This document shows positions 1 to 8,969 of a stretch of DNA of 64,000 nt, piece after piece. The stretch comes from an uncultured Dialister sp. GTDB lineage: Bacteria; Bacillota_C; Negativicutes; Veillonellales; Dialisteraceae. A program made the translations under genes and the position numbers. Position 1 is the first letter of the stretch; every line of letters begins with the position of its first letter. Under the pieces are notes generated by a model. It ran no database searches. It was not told where the DNA came from and worked only from the letters and a program-made list of their open reading frames with translations. The DNA lies in the NCBI GenBank assembly GCA_900557365.1, contig UPXR01000001.1, forward strand, positions 207,178 to 271,177. Reading direction: 5' to 3'.

Positions 1-225
1 ATTCTGCTCCGGCAGAAAGAGGTCCTGCAGCAAAAGCAAAAGGAACTGGATGAGATGATGAACGTAGTCAACTATAAAATCTGGTATTATACAACCAGTC
101 AGGCGGAGGGAACTACCCGAAAGGTCTCTTCCCTGTCCGAAGGAGAACTTCCCAAAGAAGTTCGTTCCGGGTATGCTGTCCTCCATACCTCCTCCGCTGC
201 CGATTTGCTGCAGTCCCGGCGGTAA
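1..225 (+). CDS. MerR-family transcriptional regulator, C-terminal part (5' truncated by window edge)
   Basis: The reading frame is open from the first base and stops with TAA at 223-225, giving the last 74 residues of a protein. The sequence begins with a heptad-like helix rich in Leu, Gln and Lys (KQKELDEMMNVVNYKIWYY), which is the dimerisation helix and following aromatic segment typical of MerR regulators. The DNA-binding wing-helix lies outside the window, so the effector and target cannot be told. It is followed at once by a strong hairpin terminator. The family call rests on the C-terminal coiled coil only. Confidence 0.7.
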   Translation: MLLRQKEVLQQKQKELDEMMNVVNYKIWYYTTSQAEGTTRKVSSLSEGELPKEVRSGYAVLHTSSAADLLQSRR

Positions 226-235
226 AGAAAAAAGA

Positions 236-285
236 AAAAGTCCTTGAGAGACTCCGGTCTGCCGGCTGTCTCCCAGGGGCTTTTT
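236..285. terminator. Bidirectional intrinsic terminator between MerR gene and HAD phosphatase
   Basis: A long stem (AAAAAGTCCTTGAGAGAC pairing with GTCTCCCAGGGGCTTTTT, with G-U pairs) is followed by a T run on the + strand and by TTTTTCTTTTTT on the - strand, so it can end transcription of both converging genes. Confidence 0.85.
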
Positions 286-351
286 ATATGCAATCCTCAA
301 TGAAGTTTTATATTTTCTGTCTTTTCTGTACGGCGTCTCCCATCTTCCTTC

Positions 352-1146
352 TTACAGCCCTTCCAGGATTTCCGCCACACCGTCTTCCTCATTGCTGCCG
401 CAGATGTACCGGGCTGCCTCTCTGGCATCAGGTTCCGCATTGGCTACCGCATAGGAAAAACGGGCCAGCTGCAGAAGAGGCACATCATTTTCTGTATTCC
501 CGAAAGCCGCTGTCTCCTCCGGACGAATTCCCCATTTCCTCATCAGGAAGGATACCGCTGAGGCTTTGCTGACTCCTTTCTTATGAAGATCGATAAAATC
601 ATCTCCCGGATAAACAATGTCTGCTCTTGCAGCAAATTTTTTATCCAGTATCTCCCGCATCGTCTTCCGCTTTTCCTCATCCGGCTCCGAAAATACGACA
701 CGGGTGACCGGCTGCTTCGGAAAATAGAAAGCTTCTCCGATGGACTCGGGAAAAACCGCTCTGTATTTTTTATACTTTTCCTCCGTTCCGTCCGGCTTAT
801 CCATGTAAATCCGGTCCTCTGCAAAAAAAGTCGCGTGCCATCCCTGTTTTCGTCCCTCCTGCAGAATTTCCGAAGCCAGCGCTGGCTCCAAGCCCTCCTG
901 CAGAAGTGTCTCTCCGCTTTCGCTCATTTTGATCCAGGAGCCGGTATAGCAGACAACGGGGACATTCCCCAGCCCGAGGAGATTGACCTGGATTTGGGCA
1001 GAGCGCCACATTCTCCCGGTCGCAATGACAATGCGGATTCCTCTTTCCATGGCCCGATGAATGGCCTCTTTTGAACGGTCCGAAATGCTCATATCATCGT
1101 GAAGCAGTGTCCCGTCCAGATCAATGGCCGCAAGTCTGATTCCCAT
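352..1146 (-). CDS. Cof-type HAD-superfamily sugar-phosphate/nucleotide phosphatase
   Basis: A 264-residue HAD hydrolase of the Cof/IIB type, which dephosphorylates small phosphorylated sugars or cofactors in the cytoplasm; the substrate cannot be predicted. Motif I is DLDGT near residues 9-13 with the nucleophile and acid aspartates, motif II is VIATGR, and the Mg-binding motif IV is GNTENDVPLL near the C-terminus. The C2-type cap lies between them. I chose the ATG at 1146 because family alignments begin just before motif I. ATGs at 1161 and 1197 are possible; the first sits directly against a GGGAGG and so is badly spaced. It is a single-gene unit. Confidence 0.85.
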   Translation of the reverse strand: MGIRLAAIDLDGTLLHDDMSISDRSKEAIHRAMERGIRIVIATGRMWRSAQIQVNLLGLGNVPVVCYTGSWIKMSESGETLLQEGLEPALASEILQEGRKQGWHATFFAEDRIYMDKPDGTEEKYKKYRAVFPESIGEAFYFPKQPVTRVVFSEPDEEKRKTMREILDKKFAARADIVYPGDDFIDLHKKGVSKASAVSFLMRKWGIRPEETAAFGNTENDVPLLQLARFSYAVANAEPDAREAARYICGSNEEDGVAEILEGL

Positions 1147-1370
1147 ACCTTCCTTTTTCATCCTCCCATTCCTTTCTGTCCGATTGGCTTTCCTCATCTT
1201 CCCTTTAAGGGGAACCTGCCGCCCGGTTCCTTCTCCGGCCGGACTGTCCCGTTTGGCTTTTCCTTATTATATCATTTCCCTGCGAACCATCTTCCGTATC
1301 CAGAAGATGGCTGTTTATAAAAAGTTTGGTATAGTATAATAATGTCAATTTCATCATAAAGGAGATTTCT

Positions 1371-2246
1371 ATGAAGTATCGTTTTCTCATGCTTCTGGCA
1401 GCCCTCATCTGGGGCTTTGCCTTTGTAGCCCAGGTCGTCGGCCTTGATTCCGTCGGTCCCTATACCTTCAACGGAGTGCGCTTTCTCATCGGGACCTGCG
1501 CCCTTCTTCCCCTTGCTTTCCGCGCCCGGAAGGAAGAAAATCCCGTTCCCTCAGACATCCCCTTCTGGGCAGCCTGCCTCATGGTGGGCATTCCCCTTTT
1601 TGCAGGCGCCACACTGCAGCAGGTAGGCCTGCAGTACACCACAGCCTCAAAATCCAGTCTTCTCACTGCCACCTATATTTTGATGGTGCCTCTTTTCGGT
1701 ATTTTTCTCCGGAAAGCTCTCCGTCTTTTCCATGTCATCGGTGCTTTTTTTGCTATTATAGGCGTTTATTTCATCTCCATCACCGGAGATTTCACCATCA
1801 GCGCCGGAGATTCGCTTTCCCTGATCTGTGCTGTCGGCTTCACGGTGCAGATTCTGGTCATGGATTACCTCACACAGCGATTCTCCCCGATCCTTCTTTC
1901 TGCAGGCCAGTTTTTCACGACCGGTGTGCTGAACCTGATCCTGGCTTTTCTTTTTGAAACGCCCACCCTGTCCGGACTGGAAGGCGCCCTCTGGCCTCTT
2001 CTTTATACAGGGATTCTTTCCACCGGTGTCGCCTATACGCTGCAGTCCGTAGGGCAGAAATACGTTCCTGCCACCGAGGCATCCATGCTGCTCAGTATGG
2101 AAATGGTCTTCGGAAGCCTGTCCGGTATCCTCTTCATGGGCGATACCTTCTCGTCCCGTCAGTATATCGGCATTGCCGCCATGATTATCGGTGTCTTTCT
2201 TTCTCAGATTCCCAGCCGGGTCATTTTCAATCCGGGGAAAAAATAA
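1371..2246 (+). CDS. DMT-family (EamA) metabolite exporter
   Basis: A 291-residue integral membrane protein with about ten hydrophobic segments arranged as two EamA halves, the architecture of drug/metabolite transporters of the inner membrane. The N-terminus (LLAALIWGFAFVAQ) and the second-half segment (LLYTGILSTGVAYTLQSVGQ) are typical of the family. The substrate is unknown. AAAGGAGA lies 6-8 bases before the ATG. It is followed after 24 bases by a 2-hydroxyacid dehydrogenase on the same strand, so the two probably form an operon; that would be consistent with export of a hydroxyacid or amino-acid by-product, which is inference only. Confidence 0.88.
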   Translation: MKYRFLMLLAALIWGFAFVAQVVGLDSVGPYTFNGVRFLIGTCALLPLAFRARKEENPVPSDIPFWAACLMVGIPLFAGATLQQVGLQYTTASKSSLLTATYILMVPLFGIFLRKALRLFHVIGAFFAIIGVYFISITGDFTISAGDSLSLICAVGFTVQILVMDYLTQRFSPILLSAGQFFTTGVLNLILAFLFETPTLSGLEGALWPLLYTGILSTGVAYTLQSVGQKYVPATEASMLLSMEMVFGSLSGILFMGDTFSSRQYIGIAAMIIGVFLSQIPSRVIFNPGKK

Positions 2247-2270
2247 TAGATTCATGAAAGGAGTTTTCCC

Positions 2271-3215
2271 ATGAAACATATCGTCATCGCACAGCCTCTC
2301 GGCATTTCTTCCGCTCTTTTCCGCAAGCTTTCCCAGCCGCTGGAAGAAAAGGGCTTTACCTTTACTGTTTTTGATACCGTTCCGCAGGACCAGCAGGAAC
2401 TGGGCCGACGCATCGGGGATGCAGACCTTCTGGTCATTGCCAATTATCCGCTGAAAAAGGAAGCACTGGACTGTGCCTCCTCGCTGAAATACATCTGCGT
2501 TGCCTTCACCGGCGTCGACCATGTGGACCTGGATGCCTGCCGGGAACGGAACATCTCTGTTTCCAACTGCGCCGGCTACTCCACCCAATCCGTGGCAGAG
2601 CTTGTTTTCGGTCTGATTCTGTCTCTGCTCCGGAAAATTCCCGAAGGAAATGAAACAGTTCGAAACGGCGGGACATCTGCCGGTCTCCGCGGTCAGGAAA
2701 TCGGAGGAAAAACACTGGGCATCATCGGCACCGGCGCTATCGGCTGCCGGGTTGCCGAAATCGCAAAGGTATTCGGTGCCCATGTCATCGGCTTCAGCCG
2801 GAGCAGAAAATCCCCGATCATCTCCTATACCGACCTGGATACTCTCCTCCGGACCAGCGACATCGTCACCGTTCACCTTCCCCTCAATGAGGAAACCCGC
2901 CGTTTTCTGAATAAGGAAAAGCTTTCCCTTCTGAAGGAAAATGCCGTCCTCATCAATACGGCCCGCGGCGGTGTCATCGACAATGATGCCCTGGCCGAAC
3001 TTCTCACAGAAGGAAAAATCCGCGCTGCCGGCATCGATGTATTTGACAGCGAGCCCCCGCTCTCCCGGGATACGCCCCTCCTCTCCGCGCCCCATACCGT
3101 TCTCATGCCCCATATCGGCTTTGACACGGAGGAATCCATGGAACGGAGAGCAGCCATCGTCATGGATAACCTGACCAGCTATCTGGAAGGAAAACAGAAA
3201 AATATCATCTGCTGA
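2271..3215 (+). CDS. D-isomer-specific 2-hydroxyacid dehydrogenase, NAD-dependent
   Basis: A 314-residue cytoplasmic oxidoreductase that interconverts a 2-oxoacid and a D-2-hydroxyacid. The Rossmann motif GIIGTGAIG lies near residue 150. The three catalytic residues of the family are visible: Arg in NTARGGVID, Glu in GIDVFDSEPP, and His in MPHIGFD. Length matches the glycerate/phosphoglycerate dehydrogenase-like group, but without an ACT domain it is not a typical SerA. A GGAG Shine-Dalgarno precedes the ATG. It follows a DMT exporter by 24 bases and ends at a strong terminator. The exact substrate is not determinable. Confidence 0.9.
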   Translation: MKHIVIAQPLGISSALFRKLSQPLEEKGFTFTVFDTVPQDQQELGRRIGDADLLVIANYPLKKEALDCASSLKYICVAFTGVDHVDLDACRERNISVSNCAGYSTQSVAELVFGLILSLLRKIPEGNETVRNGGTSAGLRGQEIGGKTLGIIGTGAIGCRVAEIAKVFGAHVIGFSRSRKSPIISYTDLDTLLRTSDIVTVHLPLNEETRRFLNKEKLSLLKENAVLINTARGGVIDNDALAELLTEGKIRAAGIDVFDSEPPLSRDTPLLSAPHTVLMPHIGFDTEESMERRAAIVMDNLTSYLEGKQKNIIC

Positions 3216-3225
3216 ACACAGAATA

Positions 3226-3294
3226 AAAGACAGTCCTGCAGACGTCTGCCCACCGGTTCCGTACCGGCTGACACCGTGCAGGGCTGTCTTTTTG
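3226..3294 (+). terminator. Intrinsic terminator after the 2-hydroxyacid dehydrogenase
   Basis: Outer stem AAAGACAGTCCTGCA (3226-3240) pairs with TGCAGGGCTGTCTTT (3277-3291), with an inner CCGGT/ACCGG hairpin, followed by T residues. Confidence 0.85.
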
Positions 3295-3305
3295 ATTTCG
3301 CCAAT

Positions 3306-4274
3306 TTACGGCAGAAGCTTTTTCATATTCTCCGGCAGAGGCGCTTTCCACTCTTTGCCTGCAAGAGAGGAAAAGGGGGCTTCCAGATGAGGAAAAACAA
3401 TCCGTTCCGCATGAAGAAGCTGACAGGAAACAGAAAGCGCTTTTGATGCCTCAATGCTTTCCCTGCTGCCGTACTTCCGGTCTCCCAGAATCGGATGCCC
3501 CAGGGAAGCAAAATGGAGACGAAGCTGGTGAGACCGGCCCGTTACCAGGTGAGCCTCCGCCAGAGTAAGAGGAATTCCCCCTGCCGTGAAATTCCGAAGC
3601 ACCCGATACCGGGTCTCAATCGGAACCGCGCCGTCCCTTCTTTCCCGATACAGAAATGACCGGTTGGAATTTTTATCTTTCAGCAGATATCCTTTCACTG
3701 TCTTTTCTCCGGTGAGCGTACCGAAAAGAATCGTCACGTAATACTTACGGAGAGTTCTGTCCTTCAGAAGGCTGTTCAGCATCTGCAGCGCAGGCAGATT
3801 CTTCCCTGCCAGCACGATTCCGGAAGTATTTCGGTCCAGCCGGTTGCACACGGACGGCCGAAAAGCAGGCGTCATCGAATCCTTCAGGTAAGAAAGCACG
3901 CCGTCATTCAGGGAAGGCGCACCGGACCCGTCCCGCTGCGAAAGAAGGCCGGCCGGTTTATTGAGAATCAGAATATTTTCATCCTCATAAAGAATCATAT
4001 CCTGAAAAGAAAAAGGAAAATCCGGGCTTTCCGTTTCCTTTTCCGTTTTTCCCGCTCCGGAAAACTTCTCCCAGGTTTCCTCGGAAAACCAGACGCGCAC
4101 GGTATCCCCTTCCTGCAGGATTTCCTTTCCTTCCGCTTTCCTCCCGTTCAGTGTGATGTTCTTTTTCCGCAGGCTTTTTCGCAGGATTCCTGACGGAGCA
4201 TCGGGCAGCACACGGAGAAGATACCGGAAAAGGTTCTGCCCCGCTTCGGTATTCCTGATGATCAGTTCTTTCAT
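3306..4274 (-). CDS. RluA-family 23S rRNA/tRNA pseudouridine synthase
   Basis: A 322-residue enzyme that isomerises specific uridines in RNA. It has an N-terminal S4 RNA-binding region (about residues 10-70, LRKKNITLNGRKAEGKEI) and a catalytic domain with the signature NRLDRNTSGIVLAGKN, holding the catalytic Asp. The family usually reads HRLD, so the first position is Asn here. A late GRSHQLRLHFASLGHPILGD motif is also typical. RluC/RluD-like by length; the target position is unknown. AAAAGGAGGAG precedes the ATG. It is transcribed alone. Confidence 0.92.
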   Translation of the reverse strand: MKELIIRNTEAGQNLFRYLLRVLPDAPSGILRKSLRKKNITLNGRKAEGKEILQEGDTVRVWFSEETWEKFSGAGKTEKETESPDFPFSFQDMILYEDENILILNKPAGLLSQRDGSGAPSLNDGVLSYLKDSMTPAFRPSVCNRLDRNTSGIVLAGKNLPALQMLNSLLKDRTLRKYYVTILFGTLTGEKTVKGYLLKDKNSNRSFLYRERRDGAVPIETRYRVLRNFTAGGIPLTLAEAHLVTGRSHQLRLHFASLGHPILGDRKYGSRESIEASKALSVSCQLLHAERIVFPHLEAPFSSLAGKEWKAPLPENMKKLLP

Positions 4275-4381
4275 AGCTCCTCCTTTTCACCCATTGTACC
4301 ATACTTACAGAGAAAACCTCCTTCTTCCCTTTGCCGAAGGTGTCTCCCGTCCGCAGCATCGGACTTCCTGTTTTCCCCTGA

Positions 4382-4416
4382 AAAAAGAACGGTGAGAAAT
4401 TTCTCACCGTTCTTTT
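4382..4416. terminator. Near-perfect palindromic terminator downstream of the RND pump
   Basis: AAAAAGAACGGTGAGAAA is followed directly by TTTCTCACCGTTCTTTT, a full palindrome with A/T tails on both sides. It lies just past the stop of the RND permease gene. Confidence 0.85.
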
Positions 4417-4428
4417 CTGCCTGTCCCA

Positions 4429-7400
4429 TCATTCCCCGGAAGATTTCACGGACTGTCCGCCTGTCTTCCGATTGAAGAACCGTACAATATTCGCAGTAAT
4501 CACATAGAATGCAGGAATCAGGAATATCCCGAAGACCGTGGCAAAGGTCATGCCGCCCACAACGGCCACCCCCATGCCGGCACGGGCCGATGCACCGGCT
4601 CCCGTGGCAATGGCCAGAGGGAGACATCCGATAATCGAAGTGAAAGCCGTCATGAGAATCGGACGGAAACGAAGCTTGGCTGCGGTAAGCACCGCTTCCA
4701 TGGGATCCATTCCCTTATCCACCCGGGCCTTTGCAAATTCCACAATCAGGATGGCATTCTTTGCCGCCAGACCGATGATCATGATGATGCCGATCTGCAT
4801 GTAGACACTGTTCTGGTACCCATCCGTATTTCCGCCGATGAGGGTCATGATCCGGTTGATTCCGTATTCGGAGAAAAGCGCTCCGAAAATACCCGTAGGT
4901 ACTGTGAAAAGAACCGCCAGCGGAACGGACCAGCTTTCATAAAGTGCTGCCAGGCAAAGGAAAGCGAAAAAGATAGCCATAAGGAGAATCTGCATCGTCG
5001 ACCCGGAAGAATTCTTTTCTTCCCGGCTCTGACCGGACCATTCAATGGTCATGCCGCTCGGCATCACCGATTTCGCGGCTTCTTCCGCCGCATTCATGGC
5101 TTCGCCGGAGGAGTATCCCTGAGCGGCACTCCCCTGAACCGCTACCGTCCGCACATTGTTGAAACGGGCAATGGAAGACGGTGCCGTAGTGAGCGAACCG
5201 GTGACCAGTGTATCCAGAGGCACCATTTCTCCGGAAGGAGACTTGACGGAGATGAATTTCAGGCTGTCCGTCTGAGAGCGATACTGCGTATCGGCCTGAA
5301 CAATAACTTTATAGGAACGTCCGAACTGATTGAAATCATTGACCTGAGAACCGCCGAAATTGACCTGCATGGCCGTAAATACATCCGACAGATTGATTCC
5401 CAGATTCTTTACCTTTTCTCTGTCCACGGTGAATTCCACGGACGGCGTATTGGCAGACACGCTGGTACGGACACCGGTCAGCTCCGGCCGCTGGGCACAC
5501 GCTGCCACGACCTGATCGGCCACATTGGAAAGTTCCGTATCGGAAAGGCCCACATTATCCTGGAGCTGCATGGTCCAGCCCCCTTCCATTCCCAGACCCG
5601 GCAGAGAAGCCGGATTGAAAGCGGAAACCTGTGCCGCCGGATCATTCTTTGCCGCCATAGCTGACAGCTTGGCTGTGATGGCAGAGACCTGCAGATCATC
5701 CGCTGTCCGGGCTGCCCAATCCTCAAGGGCAACATAGAGCATTCCCGAACCGGCGGACGCATTTGTCATGACATTTTTAACACCGGGAATCGTCCGGGCT
5801 TCCTCCGCCACATGATCCACGACCTTCACAGTCTGATTGAGGGAGGTTCCTTCCGGCATTTTAATGTTTGCCATAAAGAATCCCTGATCCTCATTCGGAA
5901 CAAAAGTGGAGGGAATCATCACATAAAGCGCTCCCATCCCTATGCTCACCGCAATGAGAAAGGCAACAGCCAGTTTCAGCCGGTGCAGCATCCAGGATAC
6001 CCCTTTTCCGTAGCTTTCTCTTGCCCGGTCAAAGGAATGGTTGAATTTCCGGAAGAACAGGGCCACCGGTCCTTTCCGGAAGCCCGTGTCATCCTTCTTC
6101 AGCAGCATGCCGCAGAGGGCCGGTGTCAGGGTCAGTGCCACAAAGGCAGAAATAGCAATGGAAATGGTAATCGTCACGGCAAACTGTTTGTACAGCACAC
6201 CGATCATCCCGCCGATAAAAGCGACGGGAAGGAAAATCGAAGCCAGTACGGCTGTCGTGGCAATGATCGGACCCTGTACCTCATTCATGGCCCGTTCCGT
6301 TGCTTCCTTCGGATCGACTCCGTCCTTTTCCATATGTTCTTCTACGTTTTCGATGACTACGATCGCATCATCCACAACCATCCCGATGGCAAGAACCATA
6401 GCGAAGAGGGTCAGCGTATTAATGGTAAATCCGAGAAGGATAAAGGAAGCAAACGTTCCGACAATGGATACAGGAACGGCCAGAACCGGAATCAGCGTCG
6501 TTCTCCATTTCTGGAGGAACAGGAACACCACCAGAATAACCAGAAGCAGCGATTCCACAAAGGTGGCTTCCACTTCGCTGATGGATGCATTGATGAAGGA
6601 CGTATTGTCCATAACGATGACATAATCCAGATCCGGCGGGAAGCTTTCTCTGGCTTCTTCCATGACCTGCTTCACCTGGGAAATCGTATCCAGCGCATTG
6701 GCATCGCTCGTAAGCTGGATGCCGAACCCGATTCCGTTATGCCCGTTGATTTTGGAATTATTGCTTTCATTGGCCGTACCGGTCTCTACGGTTGCCACAT
6801 CCTTCAGATAGACGAATTCCCCATTGGAGCCGGCCTTTACGATAATATTTCCGAACTGCTCCGGCGTGGTGAGGCGTCCCTCCACCTTTGCGCTGTAGGT
6901 CTTTTCCTGCGTAGCCGGTGCAGGCATGCCGCCGATGGTTCCTGCCGGTGCAGATACGTTCTGCTCCTTGATGGCACTTGTCACATCGGTTGCCGTCAGG
7001 CCCCGTTCCGCCAGTTTATCCGGATTCAGCCAGACTCTCATGGCATAGCTGGACCCGAAAGTATTGACGTCACCGACTCCGTCTACCCGTTTGATCTTAT
7101 CCAGAAGATAAATATCGGCATAATTCTTCAGGAAAGCCTGGTTATAGGTTCCGTTCGGCGAATACAGATTGGCCATGAGCACCATATCGCCGGAAGCCTT
7201 GCGCACCGTGATGCCCTTGGACTGCACATCCGAAGGAAGTGAGCCTCTGACGAGGTTCGCCTCATTCTGTACATTGATTGAGTCGGTATCGCCGTCACTG
7301 TCCAGGGAAAAGACGACCTGCAGGCTGTAGGATCCGCTGCTGCTGGATGTGGAGGACATATAGTCCATATTTTCCAGCCCGTTCATCTGATCCTCGATGA

Positions 7401-7590
7401 TCTGGGCAATCGTCTGATTCACAATGCTTGCATTGGCGCCCGTATAGGATGCACTGAGCCGGATAGTGGGCGGAGAAATCTGAGGATACTGTGCAATCGG
7501 CAGAGTAAACATCGACAGAAGCCCGAGCGCCACAATAATCAGAGACAGTACAATGGCAAATATGGGCCGTCTGATAAAGAATTTACTCAT
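4429..7590 (-). CDS. RND (HAE1-type) multidrug efflux permease, AcrB/MexB-like
   Basis: A 1053-residue proton-driven inner-membrane pump that exports hydrophobic drugs through a periplasmic fusion protein and an outer-membrane channel. The N-terminus MSKFFIRRPIFAIVLS is the classical RND start, and TM4 carries the paired aspartates of the proton relay (AIGMVVDDAIVVIENV). Two large periplasmic loops and two six-helix halves fill the expected length. It starts 11 bases after the membrane fusion protein gene, so the two are one operon. No outer-membrane channel gene is present in this window. Such pumps mark a diderm cell. Confidence 0.96.
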   Translation of the reverse strand: MSKFFIRRPIFAIVLSLIIVALGLLSMFTLPIAQYPQISPPTIRLSASYTGANASIVNQTIAQIIEDQMNGLENMDYMSSTSSSSGSYSLQVVFSLDSDGDTDSINVQNEANLVRGSLPSDVQSKGITVRKASGDMVLMANLYSPNGTYNQAFLKNYADIYLLDKIKRVDGVGDVNTFGSSYAMRVWLNPDKLAERGLTATDVTSAIKEQNVSAPAGTIGGMPAPATQEKTYSAKVEGRLTTPEQFGNIIVKAGSNGEFVYLKDVATVETGTANESNNSKINGHNGIGFGIQLTSDANALDTISQVKQVMEEARESFPPDLDYVIVMDNTSFINASISEVEATFVESLLLVILVVFLFLQKWRTTLIPVLAVPVSIVGTFASFILLGFTINTLTLFAMVLAIGMVVDDAIVVIENVEEHMEKDGVDPKEATERAMNEVQGPIIATTAVLASIFLPVAFIGGMIGVLYKQFAVTITISIAISAFVALTLTPALCGMLLKKDDTGFRKGPVALFFRKFNHSFDRARESYGKGVSWMLHRLKLAVAFLIAVSIGMGALYVMIPSTFVPNEDQGFFMANIKMPEGTSLNQTVKVVDHVAEEARTIPGVKNVMTNASAGSGMLYVALEDWAARTADDLQVSAITAKLSAMAAKNDPAAQVSAFNPASLPGLGMEGGWTMQLQDNVGLSDTELSNVADQVVAACAQRPELTGVRTSVSANTPSVEFTVDREKVKNLGINLSDVFTAMQVNFGGSQVNDFNQFGRSYKVIVQADTQYRSQTDSLKFISVKSPSGEMVPLDTLVTGSLTTAPSSIARFNNVRTVAVQGSAAQGYSSGEAMNAAEEAAKSVMPSGMTIEWSGQSREEKNSSGSTMQILLMAIFFAFLCLAALYESWSVPLAVLFTVPTGIFGALFSEYGINRIMTLIGGNTDGYQNSVYMQIGIIMIIGLAAKNAILIVEFAKARVDKGMDPMEAVLTAAKLRFRPILMTAFTSIIGCLPLAIATGAGASARAGMGVAVVGGMTFATVFGIFLIPAFYVITANIVRFFNRKTGGQSVKSSGE

Positions 7591-7601
7591 ATCGGACCTC
7601 C

Positions 7602-8804
7602 TTATTTGCTGTTCTGTTCATTGGCGGACTGATTGGTTGTTATTTCCGTTGTAAAGGAAAGCCCCAGTTTTTCCGGCGTTGTTTCGCTGACATTCAGCGC
7701 CTGCCCCTCTTTCAGATTGGTCAGACCTTCCACGACCACCCTGTCATCCTTGGAAAGACCGCTCTTGATGATATAGAAGCTTCCCACCTGCGCTCCCAGC
7801 TCCACGATTTTGCTTACGGACTGATTATTTTCTCCCACAACGATGACAAAGGATTTATCCAGCACCTGCTGCACTGCCCGCTGCGGAACCAGAAGCGCAT
7901 CCTTCTGCGGCTCTCCTTCCACCGTTACCTTGGCAAACATCCCCGGGAGAAGCATTCCCTGATCATTGTCAAAAATCGCCTTGATGGTCAGGGTCCCCGT
8001 GCTGGCCGACAGCTGCCGGTCCACAATATATCGATTTGAGGTTCCCGGGAACTTCGCACCGTTGCTGAGAGTGAGAGAAGTCAAGGGCGCAGACGGTTTG
8101 ATTCCTTCTTCTCTGTCCTCATGGCCTGCCGTAAGGAAATCCAGATATTCATTTTCGGAAATGGAAAACTGTACATAAATGGGGTTGATCGAACCTACGG
8201 AAACTAGCTCCGTATTCCCGCTCGTCACATAAGTACCGACAGAGACATCATCCACAGAAAGCTTCCCGGAAATGGGAGAACGGATAACAGTATCATCCAG
8301 ATTTTCCTGTGCCTTCTGCATCAGTGCCACTGCATCATTGTAGCTGGACTGATTGGACGCCACCGTGGCCTGCTGCGTCGTCAGCGTCTGCTCCGGAATG
8401 GCTCCCGTTGCCGCCAGCTTCTGATACCGGGCCAGATCAATCATGGAATTATTCAGAGTGACCTGCGCTTTATCCACGACGGACCGGGCCGACAGAAGTT
8501 CTGCTTCATACTGCCGGTCATCCACCTTATACAGAGGATCTCCTGCATGAACCAGCTGTCCGCTGGTAAAATATTTCTCCGTAATGGAACCGGATACCCG
8601 GGGTTTGATGGTAACCGCATCCATGGATTTGACCTGCCCGGAATATTCATAGGAAACAGCGGTGTCCCGCTGGATAACCTTCATCACCTGTACATTGACT
8701 GCACTGCTCCGGGGAGCGGTTCCTGCCCCGCAGCCTGCCAGAAAGCCCGTACATCCCAGCAGAATCAGCGCTACTGCCGCTTTCCTTTTCATTGTCTGCT
8801 TCAT
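7602..8804 (-). CDS. RND efflux periplasmic adaptor lipoprotein, AcrA/MexA-like
   Basis: A 400-residue membrane fusion protein that links the RND permease to an outer-membrane channel. The signal sequence has a lipobox (FLAGC, Cys 25), so it is probably lipid-anchored in the periplasm. A biotinyl-lipoyl-like domain (VSGSITEKYFTSGQLVHAGDPLYKVD, shown in part by the sequence), an alpha-helical hairpin, and a beta-barrel domain (SLGQ-type turn AKVTVEGEPQKDALLVPQRAV) occur in the standard order. It is the first gene of the pump operon. A second Met four codons in (MKRKAA) is an equally good start. Confidence 0.94.
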   Translation of the reverse strand: MKQTMKRKAAVALILLGCTGFLAGCGAGTAPRSSAVNVQVMKVIQRDTAVSYEYSGQVKSMDAVTIKPRVSGSITEKYFTSGQLVHAGDPLYKVDDRQYEAELLSARSVVDKAQVTLNNSMIDLARYQKLAATGAIPEQTLTTQQATVASNQSSYNDAVALMQKAQENLDDTVIRSPISGKLSVDDVSVGTYVTSGNTELVSVGSINPIYVQFSISENEYLDFLTAGHEDREEGIKPSAPLTSLTLSNGAKFPGTSNRYIVDRQLSASTGTLTIKAIFDNDQGMLLPGMFAKVTVEGEPQKDALLVPQRAVQQVLDKSFVIVVGENNQSVSKIVELGAQVGSFYIIKSGLSKDDRVVVEGLTNLKEGQALNVSETTPEKLGLSFTTEITTNQSANEQNSK

Positions 8805-8921
8805 ACTGCTATTCTCCTGTTACAATCCCCACGCAAAATCCCCTGTTTATTATTATCATTTTAGCACAAATCCCTGCGGTAGTTTTCCTTTTTCCGGCAG
8901 CCATCTTCATTTCAGGACAGC

Positions 8922-8951
8922 AAAAAGACCGGAATTTCTCCCGGTCCTTTT
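8922..8951 (-). terminator. Intrinsic terminator after the prepilin-like gene
   Basis: On the - strand AAAAGGACCGG pairs with CCGGTCTTTTT around an AGAAATT-type loop, ending in five T residues, just past the stop of the prepilin-like gene. Confidence 0.8.
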
Positions 8952-8969
8952 CTGCCTGCTTCCGTGTCC

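Noticed and set aside
1647..3113. A 488-codon frame antisense to the DMT and dehydrogenase genes
   Set aside because: It crosses two genuine genes and their junction and resembles no protein family.
4287..4627. Small frames around the RluA/RND gap
   Set aside because: They overlap the terminator or the end of the RND gene and have no ribosome binding sites.
5812..7242. A 476-codon + strand frame opposite the RND permease
   Set aside because: Mirror frame of a highly conserved pump gene, without start signal.
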